63,745 bases of DNA, taken from assembly GCA_964458795.1 (NCBI GenBank), contig CAYWJW010000002.1:1-63745 (forward strand), written 5' to 3'. Under the pieces are notes generated by a model that ran no database searches, was not told the DNA's origin, and worked only from the letters and a program-made list of their open reading frames with translations. Origin of the DNA: JAJTHY01 sp964458795. GTDB lineage: Bacteria > Pseudomonadota > Alphaproteobacteria > Rickettsiales > Midichloriaceae. The translations under genes were made by a program, and so were the position numbers. Each line of letters starts with the position of its first letter. The first letter of the stretch is position 1. Positions 8,562-19,000 of the stretch are shown in pieces.

Positions 8562-9402
8562 TAATTTCATCTAACTGTTCAAGAGATAGAAATTGTATAG
8601 ATAATATCCCTCCATTATAAGTATCTTTAATCTTGACATTCATGCCAAGAACCTCCGATAGTGACTTTTCTATAGCTACAATATCAGTGTTTTCATGATG
8701 ACCTAATACAGGGCCAGAAGTCTGCCTTCCTTTTGCACGCCGTATATTCTCTGCTTCGCGGACATTAAGCTTCTTCTTGACGATTTCAGATGCCATTTCG
8801 GATGCAGTATCTTTGCCTATTAGAGTACGCGCATGACTAGCTGATATTTCACCGAGTGCTACTCTATTCTGCACATCTTCGGGTAATGTTAATAATCTTA
8901 CGGTATTGGCGATGAAGCTACGGCTTTTACCTAGTTTTTTTGAAACTTGCTCTTGGGTATAACCATATTCTTCTATCATACTTTTAAAAGCCTTTGCTTC
9001 TTCGATTGGAGTAAGGTCTTGACGCTGGATATTTTCAACAAGAGAAATCTCGAGCATTTTCTTATCATCAAAATCTACTATTATTGAGGGAATTGATTTT
9101 TTATCTGCTAGTTTGGAAGCCTGCCATCTGCGTTCCCCTGCAACAATTTCATATTTATCTCCATTTCTGCGTACTATAATTGGTTGTATTATACCATGCT
9201 CTATTATTGAATCCTTAAGTTCTAGTAAATCGGACTCTGTAAATAGCTTCCTTGGTTGCAATGGATTTGGTTCTATCTTATCAATATCAAGCTCAACTTT
9301 TGAAGCTATATCCGAATCAATAATGGATTCAAGATCCATTATTCTATTATCTAGGATCAGAGCTGATAACCCCTTGCCCAGTATTCTCTTCTCGCTTTGC
9401 AT
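8527..9402 (-). CDS. parB: Chromosome partitioning protein ParB
   Basis: Centromere-binding CTPase-type ParB/Spo0J, 291 aa. Seen: N-terminal MQSEKRILGKGLSALI, the VAGERRWQASKLA segment (about residues 88-100) of the CTP-binding ParB/Srx fold, ENIQRQDLTPIEEA, and the helix-turn-helix QVSKKLGKSRSFIANTVRLL. Its start lies 56 bp inside the parA 3' end in another frame; the N-terminus is so typical that I keep this start. It should load at the parS sites at 12676 and possibly 10771. Confidence 0.95.
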   Translation of the reverse strand: MQSEKRILGKGLSALILDNRIMDLESIIDSDIASKVELDIDKIEPNPLQPRKLFTESDLLELKDSIIEHGIIQPIIVRRNGDKYEIVAGERRWQASKLADKKSIPSIIVDFDDKKMLEISLVENIQRQDLTPIEEAKAFKSMIEEYGYTQEQVSKKLGKSRSFIANTVRLLTLPEDVQNRVALGEISASHARTLIGKDTASEMASEIVKKKLNVREAENIRRAKGRQTSGPVLGHHENTDIVAIEKSLSEVLGMNVKIKDTYNGGILSIQFLSLEQLDEIIKRLAVVNLSF

Positions 9403-10207
9403 TTTGCTCCTTATTATCGTTTAATAGATTTTTTTTAGTAAGCAACTCTCTTGCTAACATAATGTATGAAACCGATCCATTACATTTACTATCATATATC
9501 AAAGCTGGCTTACCATGTGATGGAGCCTCAGAAAGCCTTATATTCCTAGGTATAGTAGTCTCAAATACCAAATCTTTAAAGGTTTGACGAACATCAGCTT
9601 CCACTAACATACTTAGCCTATTCCTTCTATCTACCATGGTTAGCACTATACCGTCAATTTTTAAAGCTTGATTATAAGATCTCTTTATCAAATTTATTGT
9701 GTTCATCAAATAGACTAATCCTTCAAGAGCGAAAAATTCACATTGCAGTGGTATAACTACCCCAGTTGCGGCTGTTAACGAATTTATAGTCAGTAATCCT
9801 AGAGAAGGAGGGCAGTCAATTATTATAACATCGTAGTCCTTAGCCAAATCAGCTATAATAGTTTTGAGTATAAATTCGCGTTGCCTTACATCGATTAGTT
9901 CTATTTCTGCTGCCGCTAAATTGACATCAGCAGGTATAACATTGAGTAATGGAATAACTGTAGGCTTGATTGCTGACTTTGCCTCACACTTTCCAACCAG
10001 TAAGGTGTATATATTAATCTGTCTGTCCCTTGTCTCTATCCCGACACCGGTTGAAGCATTACCTTGTGGATCAAGATCTATAAGCAATGTCTTTTTTCCT
10101 ATAGCAGCTGTAGCTGTTGCAAGATTAACTGCTGTTGTTGTTTTACCAACCCCCCCCTTTTGGTTAGCAATTGCAATTATATCTATATTATTGGTTTGCG
10201 AGATCAT
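9347..10207 (-). CDS. parA: Chromosome partitioning ATPase ParA (Soj)
   Basis: MinD/ParA-superfamily ATPase that moves ParB-parS complexes along the nucleoid. 286 aa. The deviant Walker A KGGVGKTTTAVNLA is at residues 17-30, DLDPQGNAS follows near 45, and IIDCPPSLGLLT (Walker B) is near 130. The start overlaps the rsmG stop by 4 bp. The C-terminal tail is charged and poorly conserved (KEQNAKREENTG); it is encoded in the region shared with parB. Confidence 0.96.
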   Translation of the reverse strand: MISQTNNIDIIAIANQKGGVGKTTTAVNLATATAAIGKKTLLIDLDPQGNASTGVGIETRDRQINIYTLLVGKCEAKSAIKPTVIPLLNVIPADVNLAAAEIELIDVRQREFILKTIIADLAKDYDVIIIDCPPSLGLLTINSLTAATGVVIPLQCEFFALEGLVYLMNTINLIKRSYNQALKIDGIVLTMVDRRNRLSMLVEADVRQTFKDLVFETTIPRNIRLSEAPSHGKPALIYDSKCNGSVSYIMLARELLTKKNLLNDNKEQNAKREENTGQGVISSDPR

Positions 10208-10827
10208 TTTTTAACTTTTATTTTCTTTAACTCTAACAGTAGACTATCATTTACATTTTTGTTTTCAATAATAACTGATTCGCACCAATAACTTTCCTTT
10301 AAATCATTAAGTTCATCAAGCATTGAATTTTTTTTAAATAAATAAACTATTGTGGATTCATTTATTATGGGCATGCATAGATCCACAACTCCTTTAGAAT
10401 CACTAACAGCCTTGCTTACTATGCATCCAATATTGCTCCCTTGCAAAAATGTATAGCAATCTCTGATATCAGAGCTTATAACTTTTGCATCAAGGTCTAA
10501 GAGCCTAACTACTTCTTTTAAGAATACTGCTTTTTTGTTATTACGTTCAACAAGTATGCAGTTAAATCCTATTATACTCAAGACTATACCAGGTAATCCA
10601 TTTCCGCTACCAAGATCAAGAACCTTGGTAGTTTTTTTTAGAATGTCACCTAAAAAAACAGCCTCTTTTATATGATGTACAATATCCTCGATTTGCAATT
10701 TTCTTGAAACCAAATTAATGGTTTTATTCCATTTTTCTATTAGTGACATGTAGGATTGCAACTTTAACAATGTTTCATGTGAAACATTTAAAATATGCTC
10801 ATTAAGTCGATCAATTCGCTTTTGCAT
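10204..10827 (-). CDS. rsmG: 16S rRNA (guanine527-N7)-methyltransferase RsmG
   Basis: SAM-dependent methyltransferase (GidB), 207 aa. Motif I reads VLDLGSGNGLPGIVLSI (about residues 69-85), preceded by NLVSRKLQIEDIVHHI. It overlaps the mnmG 3' end by 17 bp and the parA start by 4 bp, in the classic mnmG-rsmG-parA-parB order. A near-consensus parS lies inside its 5' coding region. The C-terminus is Lys-rich (ELKKIKVKK). Confidence 0.93.
   Translation of the reverse strand: MQKRIDRLNEHILNVSHETLLKLQSYMSLIEKWNKTINLVSRKLQIEDIVHHIKEAVFLGDILKKTTKVLDLGSGNGLPGIVLSIIGFNCILVERNNKKAVFLKEVVRLLDLDAKVISSDIRDCYTFLQGSNIGCIVSKAVSDSKGVVDLCMPIINESTIVYLFKKNSMLDELNDLKESYWCESVIIENKNVNDSLLLELKKIKVKK
10771..10786. 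promoter_or_regulatory. Candidate parS site within rsmG
   Basis: TGTTTCATGTGAAACA is a 16-bp near-palindrome with one change (C to T at the centre) from the parS consensus seen perfectly at 12676. It lies 1.9 kb from that site, in the same cluster and inside the rsmG coding sequence. Clustered parS sites near parAB are normal; whether ParB binds this variant is not known. Confidence 0.7.
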
Positions 10828-12664
10828 GGAGCCTCTTAAGATATACGATTACGGCTACAACAGCAGCGGGTGTAATCCCTTGAATTTGCTTCATCTGGGC
10901 CATGGTCGATGGTTTTATCAATTTTAATTTACCCCGTATCTCATTTGAAATTCCCCCTATAGCATCATAATCAATATTATCTGGTATTCTTAATTTCTCT
11001 TCTTCATTCAGAAGCTTTATGTCCTTTGTTATTTTTTCTATAAACGGTTCGTATATAGACTCCGCTCTTAGAAAATCCAGAATGTCCATGTGTTGCTCAA
11101 AGCATTTAGGAGCAATATCCCGTAACCTATTCTGGTCAATATTTGGCAAGCCTATAAGTTGGTATAAAGACCTCTTTATACCGTCAGCAGAGATTTCTAT
11201 TCCGAATTTCTTCAATTGATTCGGAGATAATTTTATTTCATCCAATTCAGTCTTTAATAACCTAGTTTGCAAAAGTTTGCGGGTATATATATCCATTCTA
11301 TTTTGGTTGATTAAACCAAATGCATTAGCCTTTTCTGTTAATCGCATATCGGCATTATCAGATCTCAAGCAAACTCTATATTCAGCTCGGGATGTCATCA
11401 TGCGGTAGGGCTCATTAGTGCCATTGCTAATTAGGTCGCTGATCATTACACCTATATATGAATCAGATCGAGATAATACAAATTCTTTATCTGAAAGTTT
11501 AAGGGCGGCATTAGCACCTGCTATAACTCCCTGTCCAGCAGCCTCTTCATAACCTGTAGTACCGTTAATTTGCCCTGCTAAAAACAATCCAGATATTTTC
11601 TTGGTTTCAAGTGTAGCTCTCAATTCTCTAGGGTCTACAAAATCATATTCTATAGCATAACCAAATTTTTCGAATATGCAATTCTCAAGACCTGGTATAG
11701 AGCGCACAAATTGCTCCTGAATTTCTTCGGGCAATGAAGTAGAAATGCCATTGGGATAAATTAAATTACTATCTAGGCCTTCTGGTTCTAAAAACACCTG
11801 ATGCCTTTCTTTTTCAGCAAATCTAGTGACCTTGTCTTCTATTGATGGGCAATATCTAGGGCCTATAGTCGATATTTGCCCGTTGTATAATGGTGAGCTT
11901 GCTATATTATCTCTGATAATATTATGTGTTTCTACATTAGTATAAGTCATGTGGCATGGAATTTGTTGAACAGATATTTTATTGCTCATATAAGAGAAAG
12001 GCGCAGGTGGATTGTCTCCAGGTTGTATTTCCAAGCCTTCCCAAATTATAGAGTCCTTTCTAATTCTTGGCGGAGTACCTGTTTTTAGTCTGTTTACAGT
12101 GAGGCCGGACTCTCTTATTGTGTTTGCTAGCATTATAGATGGATTCTCACCTACGCGACCTGCAGGCATTTTTTTTGCACCAATATGTATCATCCCCCCT
12201 AAAAAAGTACCAGTCGTTAATACTACGGCTTTGCATGGCATAATAACTCCATTGGCCAAGATCACCCCGCTTATACTTTTTGCTTCGATTCTTAAATCAA
12301 CAACTTCAGCCTCATGAATTGTAAGATTGGGATATTCAAATAATGTATCTTGCATTCTCTTTTTATAGAGCTTTCTGTCAGCCTGAGCTCTAGGTCCCCA
12401 GACTGCTGGTCCTTTGCTTAAGTTAAGCACCTTGAAATGAATGCCGGCCTGATCAATAATTTTCCCCATTAGTCCATCCATAGCATCAATATCACGTACA
12501 ATTATTCCCTTACCAACTCCTCCTATTGAAGGATTGCATGACATCTCACCTATGTTATTTTTATTAAAAGTTACCAAGCCTGTTTTAGCGCCAAGACGAG
12601 CTGATGCAGCGGCGGCCTCACATCCAGCATGCCCTCCTCCTATAACTATTACATCAAATTCCAT
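10811..12664 (-). CDS. mnmG: tRNA uridine-5-carboxymethylaminomethyl enzyme MnmG
   Basis: FAD-binding partner of MnmE that installs (carboxymethyl)aminomethyl on U34 of tRNAs. 617 aa. Seen: the N-terminal dinucleotide fold VIVIGGGHAGCEAA (residues 5-18), EMSCNPSIGGVGKG, TGTFLGG, the family signature GPRYCPSIEDK near residue 270, AGQINGTTGYEEAAGQG near 370, and a helical C-terminal domain with QIQGITPAAV. mnmE lies upstream on the same strand, so both enzyme subunits are encoded together. Confidence 0.97.
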   Translation of the reverse strand: MEFDVIVIGGGHAGCEAAAASARLGAKTGLVTFNKNNIGEMSCNPSIGGVGKGIIVRDIDAMDGLMGKIIDQAGIHFKVLNLSKGPAVWGPRAQADRKLYKKRMQDTLFEYPNLTIHEAEVVDLRIEAKSISGVILANGVIMPCKAVVLTTGTFLGGMIHIGAKKMPAGRVGENPSIMLANTIRESGLTVNRLKTGTPPRIRKDSIIWEGLEIQPGDNPPAPFSYMSNKISVQQIPCHMTYTNVETHNIIRDNIASSPLYNGQISTIGPRYCPSIEDKVTRFAEKERHQVFLEPEGLDSNLIYPNGISTSLPEEIQEQFVRSIPGLENCIFEKFGYAIEYDFVDPRELRATLETKKISGLFLAGQINGTTGYEEAAGQGVIAGANAALKLSDKEFVLSRSDSYIGVMISDLISNGTNEPYRMMTSRAEYRVCLRSDNADMRLTEKANAFGLINQNRMDIYTRKLLQTRLLKTELDEIKLSPNQLKKFGIEISADGIKRSLYQLIGLPNIDQNRLRDIAPKCFEQHMDILDFLRAESIYEPFIEKITKDIKLLNEEEKLRIPDNIDYDAIGGISNEIRGKLKLIKPSTMAQMKQIQGITPAAVVAVIVYLKRLHAKAN

Positions 12665-12675
12665 AAAATCTCCTA

Positions 12676-12691
12676 TGTTTCACGTGAAACA
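12676..12691. promoter_or_regulatory. Perfect parS centromere site
   Basis: TGTTTCACGTGAAACA is a perfect 16-bp palindrome identical to the widely conserved ParB-binding consensus. It occupies the 31-bp gap between mnmE and mnmG, about 3.3 kb from parB. It implies that this region is origin-proximal, because parS sites cluster near the replication origin in most bacteria. Confidence 0.93.
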
Positions 12692-12695
12692 ATTT

Positions 12696-14027
12696 TCATT
12701 TTCCAATACAGAAAGATGAAAATACTTCATCTAAAATTTCGTCCACATTAATTTTTCCAACTATCTGTCCCAAAGAGTTGGCGGACATCCGTATGTGCTG
12801 GCTAGCAATGTCAATTGGATAGTGCACATCGAATTCTTCCAAACATCTTAATGCTTCACACAAATGCACTCTATGTCTCTCCGAAGTTAATAGCGGTTCA
12901 GACGTTGGAGCGTAGACATCAATTGCATAATTCTTAAGGTATTCTATAACATTATTTAGCTCAGGTCCAACCTTAATGCGGCCTAATTTAATGCCTCCTA
13001 CTAAATCACTTACGCTATCAGATAAATCAATTTTATTATAAACAATAACGAATGGCTTTTGCAAAAGCTCGATATGTTTGATTAATTTCTGCGGTATAGC
13101 TGCAGTTACGTCTATAACCAAGATGCATATATCTGCATTCTCTAAAGCTCGATATGATCTTTTGATGCCTTCTTGCTCAATTATATCAGAGCTCTTCCTT
13201 ATCCCAGCAGTATCATAAATAATGAATGGAAAGCCGGCTATATCAAGTTTAACCTCTATGATGTCTCTTGTAGTGCCTGCAATTTCTGAGGTTATTGCAA
13301 CATCTCTTCTCGCCAAAGCATTTAGTAGAGTCGATTTGCCTGCATTAGCCTCGCCTATAATAGCGACTCTAATCCCACGCTGCACTATCTCAGATCCATT
13401 TCCCTGCGCAAGATGCTGCTCAATAGACAAAACAATATTTTCCGTTTTTTGTTGTGCTAGATAAAGTGCATTTTCTGGTATATCATCAGTTGGAAAGTCT
13501 ATCAAAGCCTCGAGTTGAGCCAAAATAGTAATTAAGTCAAGACGCCATCTCTCATATAAGCTTCCTTGCTCACCTGACATTTGTCTAGACGCTATTTGAC
13601 GCTGTACTTCGGTCTCAGCTTCTATTAATGAAGCCAATCCTTCAGCTTGAGATAAATCCATTTTTCCATTGAGGAAGGCTCGCTTAGAGAATTCGCCTGG
13701 ATCGGCAACCCTTAACCCATATATACCGGACAGCTCTGTCAAGATTTTGTTTATCACAGCTATACTGCCATGTGTATGGAACTCTAGTATATCCTCGCCA
13801 GTAAACGAATAAGGGGCCTTGAAACATGCAATCAAACAGTCATCAATTAGGTTGCCATCAACTATAGAAATAAGCGTATGTCTGAATATTTTACCAGCAG
13901 AAACTTTGTCTGCAAAGCCATACTTTTTTGCTATTTGGCAGCATTCATCACCAGAAATTCTGATTATTGCAACCCCAGATTTACCTAATATGGTAGATAA
14001 GGCGTAAATAGTATCGTTCGTAATCAT
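12696..14027 (-). CDS. mnmE: tRNA modification GTPase MnmE
   Basis: GTPase acting with MnmG on wobble U34. 443 aa. The N-terminal formyl-THF-binding domain is followed by a helical domain with an inserted G domain: G1 GEANAGKSTLL (about residue 226), the switch region TTRDIIEV, G3 DTAGIR, and G4 as VYNKIDLSD. The C-terminus ends in the diagnostic CIGK, whose Cys is essential in the family. It overlaps the slt stop region by 4 bp. Confidence 0.97.
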   Translation of the reverse strand: MITNDTIYALSTILGKSGVAIIRISGDECCQIAKKYGFADKVSAGKIFRHTLISIVDGNLIDDCLIACFKAPYSFTGEDILEFHTHGSIAVINKILTELSGIYGLRVADPGEFSKRAFLNGKMDLSQAEGLASLIEAETEVQRQIASRQMSGEQGSLYERWRLDLITILAQLEALIDFPTDDIPENALYLAQQKTENIVLSIEQHLAQGNGSEIVQRGIRVAIIGEANAGKSTLLNALARRDVAITSEIAGTTRDIIEVKLDIAGFPFIIYDTAGIRKSSDIIEQEGIKRSYRALENADICILVIDVTAAIPQKLIKHIELLQKPFVIVYNKIDLSDSVSDLVGGIKLGRIKVGPELNNVIEYLKNYAIDVYAPTSEPLLTSERHRVHLCEALRCLEEFDVHYPIDIASQHIRMSANSLGQIVGKINVDEILDEVFSSFCIGK

Positions 14028-16039
14028 AGCTCTAAAAATCTAATAATGGTTCTAGCATTATGGTTTGGTGTTAGTATACTATCATATACCACCATGTTCT
14101 CCATCACCTTTTTTACATACCCCCTAGTTTCAGCAAAAGGTATGGACTCAATCCAATTAATTCTCTCAGATAGTGTCATCTTTCTTGGGTCTCCCATAAT
14201 ATTAATCCATTTTTTTAAATTACCGGGACCTGCATTATACGCGACAATTGTTAAGATTATATTACCATATTGAGAATAAAGTTGGTCCAGATAAGTAGCG
14301 CCCTTGCGGATGTTTGCTAATGGATCATAAATATAGGCATCTTGAGGAAGGTTAAGTATACGTGCTAATTTACTTGCCGTCTGAGGCATCAATTGCATTA
14401 AACCCCTAGCGCCAGCAGAACTTACTGCGGTATGATCAAAATTACTTTCTTGCCTGATTACTGCAAAATATAATGCCTTAGGTAAAGCTGTATTAGTAAT
14501 CTTGAAGTCTGTTGGATAAGCCTCTTTAATCAAAACAAATGATCTGTTAGCAGAAGCTTTACCTAACTCTACAGCTAAAGGGCGTAAGTCTCGTTTACTG
14601 AAAAAAAATGCTGCAGCTTCTAAATCAATTCGCTCCAAATTAAGTGCGGGCATATAGTCTATAATATTATAAGCCAGCAATTTTTGGTTTGCTTTGAATA
14701 AGTGATATGCAAACAAGGTGATCTTCCTAATCTTGTCTGTATCCGCTTTAGTCACAATTTTATTAGCGTGATCCTTGTAACTGTTGAAATAATTGTACCG
14801 TGAAGTTCCTTTAACTTTCGCTAGCGCAAGTTGCCCATAAAAAGTCGATGAGTACATAGAAGCTTCATTATACCAGGTATTGGCCTCAGTTTTAGCGTTT
14901 TTAGAATCATAAGCTCGTGCCAACCAGTACGCACCTTTAGATTTAGAATTCGCCAATTTAGTTCGTTCATGCATCTTTAAAAAATGCCTTATAGCTAGGT
15001 CAGGTTTTTTCAAAAACTCTAGAGCAACCCAGCCGGCATACCATTCTGCATCAGCAAAATGCATGCCATTTTCCATTCCATGATTTTGAGTTATTGAGTA
15101 TGCAGCTCTGTAGTCCTTATTATTTATAGCTTCACGAAAGGCAATATTCTTGAGCTTCCACCATTTTTCAAAATTCGACTTAGGTTTAATATTAGTCAAT
15201 AATTTAAATATAGGGCCATCAATCTTATCTCTTATCAAATATTTTATGTATAGATATCTTATTAATTCATCGTTTTTAGCTGAGTCATTATTTATATACT
15301 TGCGGGATAACTCAGGGTTTTTAGCCACAATAAGCTTAATCCTTGGCAATGTTTGGTAAGTATTTGGAAGCAGGTTAATAAGTTTTTTGGCAAAACTGAA
15401 ATTAGCATTCCAAATCAGATGATCTATTTTTTGTAATAAATCATCTATAGTAAAGATACCCTTATATTCATTTATTATGCTGTCCTCCGCATCTACTCCA
15501 AGCTCTGTACTTCTCCATAGTTGACGCAGAGTAGTTTTAGCCTCAGCATCACTCGAGTTTAACTTCTTAAGCTTAATACTTGCATGAAGTAAAAAGAACT
15601 TGCCACGATTACTTACTGGTTCTCTATAAGCAAACCATTTCCTTATCTCTTCCGGATTAGTTTCATGGCTTATTGAACGCTCAATTTTGGGTATAAATAA
15701 CTCTTCTGGAATCCAATCATAACTTTTAAGAAAGCCCGCAATCTTGCTTGGAGCAATAGCTGTTGGACAATTGTAAATTCTTAGTAGCTCGACTATTGAT
15801 TTTGTATAAGCTGGGTCATTGGACTGGTTTGCCACTTCCAAGGCTCCACTTAAATCATCCTTTTTTATGCGCTCAATCGCTATGGTGACCTTATCATCTG
15901 TACTACCTGTTTTTGGCCTAAGTTCATAAGCTATAACTTCTGAACTTAGCATGATAAATATAAGGTAAGAGAACCGGGCTAAGTTTTTACAGAAATTAAA
16001 GACAGCTCTAATGCATATATCATAATTGTTCATGGACAT
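14024..16039 (-). CDS. slt: Soluble lytic murein transglycosylase (Slt type)
   Basis: Periplasmic enzyme cleaving peptidoglycan glycan strands. 671 aa. A hydrophobic export segment lies at about residues 22-38 (FSYLIFIMLSSEVIA), so the true start may be an internal Met. A long helical superhelix (about 50-500) precedes the C-terminal SLT domain with FAVIRQESNFDHTAVSSAGA (catalytic Glu in RQES, near residue 530), GLMQLMP and VAYNAGPGN. It overlaps mfd upstream by 10 bp and mnmE downstream by 4 bp. It fits retained peptidoglycan metabolism along with murF and dacA. Confidence 0.93.
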   Translation of the reverse strand: MSMNNYDICIRAVFNFCKNLARFSYLIFIMLSSEVIAYELRPKTGSTDDKVTIAIERIKKDDLSGALEVANQSNDPAYTKSIVELLRIYNCPTAIAPSKIAGFLKSYDWIPEELFIPKIERSISHETNPEEIRKWFAYREPVSNRGKFFLLHASIKLKKLNSSDAEAKTTLRQLWRSTELGVDAEDSIINEYKGIFTIDDLLQKIDHLIWNANFSFAKKLINLLPNTYQTLPRIKLIVAKNPELSRKYINNDSAKNDELIRYLYIKYLIRDKIDGPIFKLLTNIKPKSNFEKWWKLKNIAFREAINNKDYRAAYSITQNHGMENGMHFADAEWYAGWVALEFLKKPDLAIRHFLKMHERTKLANSKSKGAYWLARAYDSKNAKTEANTWYNEASMYSSTFYGQLALAKVKGTSRYNYFNSYKDHANKIVTKADTDKIRKITLFAYHLFKANQKLLAYNIIDYMPALNLERIDLEAAAFFFSKRDLRPLAVELGKASANRSFVLIKEAYPTDFKITNTALPKALYFAVIRQESNFDHTAVSSAGARGLMQLMPQTASKLARILNLPQDAYIYDPLANIRKGATYLDQLYSQYGNIILTIVAYNAGPGNLKKWINIMGDPRKMTLSERINWIESIPFAETRGYVKKVMENMVVYDSILTPNHNARTIIRFLEL

Positions 16040-19000
16040 AATTTTTGTAATATGTTTCCCACACTTTTTATAATATGCACTTCATCTTTAAATTCTCCTA
16101 AAATCAATAGCTTATTGTTTTCTCGCACCTTAACCATACCAATGTTTTGACTTATAAATGCCATAACGGCGTCCGGAGATTGAGGTCTATTATTACGGAA
16201 AGTAATTAATATACCTTTCTCACCAACATCAAGTTTATCAACACAAGCTGCTTTTGCTAGCTGTTTCAGTTTTACGATCTCAATCAAATGCTCGGCTTCT
16301 GAAGGTAGGTTGCCAAAACGATCAATAAGTTCAGCAGCAAAGCTTTCAAGCATTTGTGGTTCTGAAATTGCTGCTATTCTTCTATATAGACTAAGCCTTA
16401 GACTTGTATCAGGCACATATTTTTCCGGGATTTGCACAGATATTTTAAGATTCAAATTTGGGCTCCATTCCTCTATACTTTCTGATTTAACAGGTTCATC
16501 CTTCAGATTCTTAATAGCCTCTTCCAACATGTGTTGATAAAGTTCTGCCCCAACTTCTTTAACGTGACCAGATTGTTCTTCTCCAACTAGATTGCCATAA
16601 CCACGCAGATCCATATCATGGCTTGCGATCGAAAATCCTGCCCCCAAATTCTCAAATGATTGTAAGATCTGCAGTCGTTTTTCTGCAACATCACTCAAGC
16701 GTAAGGTTTCAGGATATGTCAAATATGAAAATGCTTGGGTATTGCTTCGGCCTACCCTACCCCTGATTTGATAAAGTTGAGAAAGCCCAAACATGTGAGC
16801 GCGATCTATTATAATTGTATTCGCATTTTGTATATCTAAACCGGACTCTATAATCGTAGTTGATACTAAAACACTGAATTTAGCATCATAAAAATCATTC
16901 ATAATTTTATCCAGCTCACCAGCTGCAACTTTGCCATGCGCTTTTTGGGCTTTAACTTCAGGAATGACTTCCTTCAACATTTCAACAATGCTGTCTAAGT
17001 AGGAAGTTCTGGGAGTAACATAAAATACTCTACCACCCCTATAATATTCCCTAAGTATTGCTTCACGAATAGTAAGTCGGTCTTGTGGTAATACAAAAGT
17101 TTTAATAGGTAGTCTATCTGTAGGAGGAGTAGCAATTATGCTTAGGTCTTTTATGCCTGAGAGTGACAGCTGTAAGGTTCTTGGTATAGGAGTAGCAGAT
17201 AGTGTGAGTACATGAGCATGTGCCTTTATTTCCTTAAGCCTTTCTTTTTGTCCCACTCCAAAATGCTGTTCCTCATCTATTATAATTAGCCCTAAATTCT
17301 TGAACTTCACGTCTTTGGCTAAAAGAGCATGCGTTCCTATGACAACGTCTATTCTGCCAGAAGCAAGTTCTTCTTTAATCCTTTTAACCTCATTTCTTGA
17401 GGTAAACTTAGATAGTTGCTGAATGCGGATAGGAAATCCATCAAAACGGCTGGTGAACGTTGCAAAATGTTGTCTTGCCAAGAGAGTTGTGGGAACCAAC
17501 ACAGCAACTTGACATGGGGCAGCAGAAGCAACCGTAACGAAGGCTGCTCTCAATGCTACCTCGGTTTTGCCAAATCCAACATCTCCGCATACAAGACGAT
17601 CCATAGGCTTACCGCTGCCAAGATCATTTAATACATCATCAATCGCGCTAAGCTGATCATCAGTCTCCACATATGGGAACTTATTGCAGAATTCATCATA
17701 AATACCACTTAGCGGAGTTATAACTTCAGATTTAATTGTGGCGCGCTCAGCCGCGATTTTTAATAGATTCTCAGCTGCTATCTTAATTTTATTTTTGAGC
17801 TTTGCTTTACGCATTTGCCAGTTTGCCGCACCAAGTTTGTCTAGCTCCATGTCCTCAGAGCTACCAAACCTGCTTATCAATTCTAGATTTTCTACTGGAA
17901 GGTAGAATTTATCACCATCTGCATAAATGAGCTTAACAAAATCGTGCACTACGCCTGATATAACTAGAGTTTGAAGTCCTTCGAAACGCCCTATGCCGTG
18001 CTCTATATGCACCACTAGCTCATTTTCCTGGAAGCTTGCTAGCTCTCTCAAAACATTGCCGCTAAATTTTTTCTGCTTAGATTTGCGGGCTAAGCGTTCA
18101 CCAAGTAAGTCTTGCTCACTAAAGATGCGTAAAGTATCAAAGCCAAAGCCTTGTTCTAGAGGGAGACAGGCCAACCCCACCATTGGTGCTTCTAGGGACC
18201 CCACATCTTCAAAGCTGGCTAACTCTATGCCGTTCATTTCATATTCGGCCAAAATTCCTTTTAGACGCTGTCTAGATCCATCTGAAAAACATGCAATTAT
18301 AGTTTTTTTATTCAAGCTGTTCATCACATCTTCTTTAAAAATTTCAATTGATGCTCTTGATATGGTCTTACTTTCAATATTGAAGTTTCTAAGCCTGCTA
18401 TAAATTTTAGTATCTTCAAATGGATTCAGCATTATATGACTTGAGTTCCCGATATTTTCTTGAACTTGGCTTGTGCTTAAGTACATCTCAGAAAGCTCAG
18501 GACTAGGAAAGAAGCGATCATCTCGATTGCCCTTGAATTTAAGGCGGTCATTATAAAGTTTTGTAAGAGTATCTTCCGCCTGCATAAGAATGTTGTCCAT
18601 ATCATAGGGATAGAATATGGTGGTGTTTGGATTTAAATAATCAAATAGAGAGTCTAACTCTCCATAAAAAAATGGTAGTAAATTCTCTTGGCCAGGTGTT
18701 TTGCGGTGGTTTGTGAATACTTCTATAAGTGCATCTGCACTAAGCCCAAAATTCATTCGTAATGTATTTGTGAAGTTCTTAAGCACATTGTCAGTTATGA
18801 TAACTTCATCACAAGGATGGAAGAATATATTATCAACATGTGTTAAACTTTTTTGCGTTTGTGGGTCAAAAGTACGTATTGATTCTACACGTGGTCCAAA
18901 GAAATCAATCCTGTATCCATTCTTACCATCCTCAAAGACTATATCTATAATGCTCCCACGAACGGCAAACTCTGAGGCATTGCATGCATTTACTAATCTG

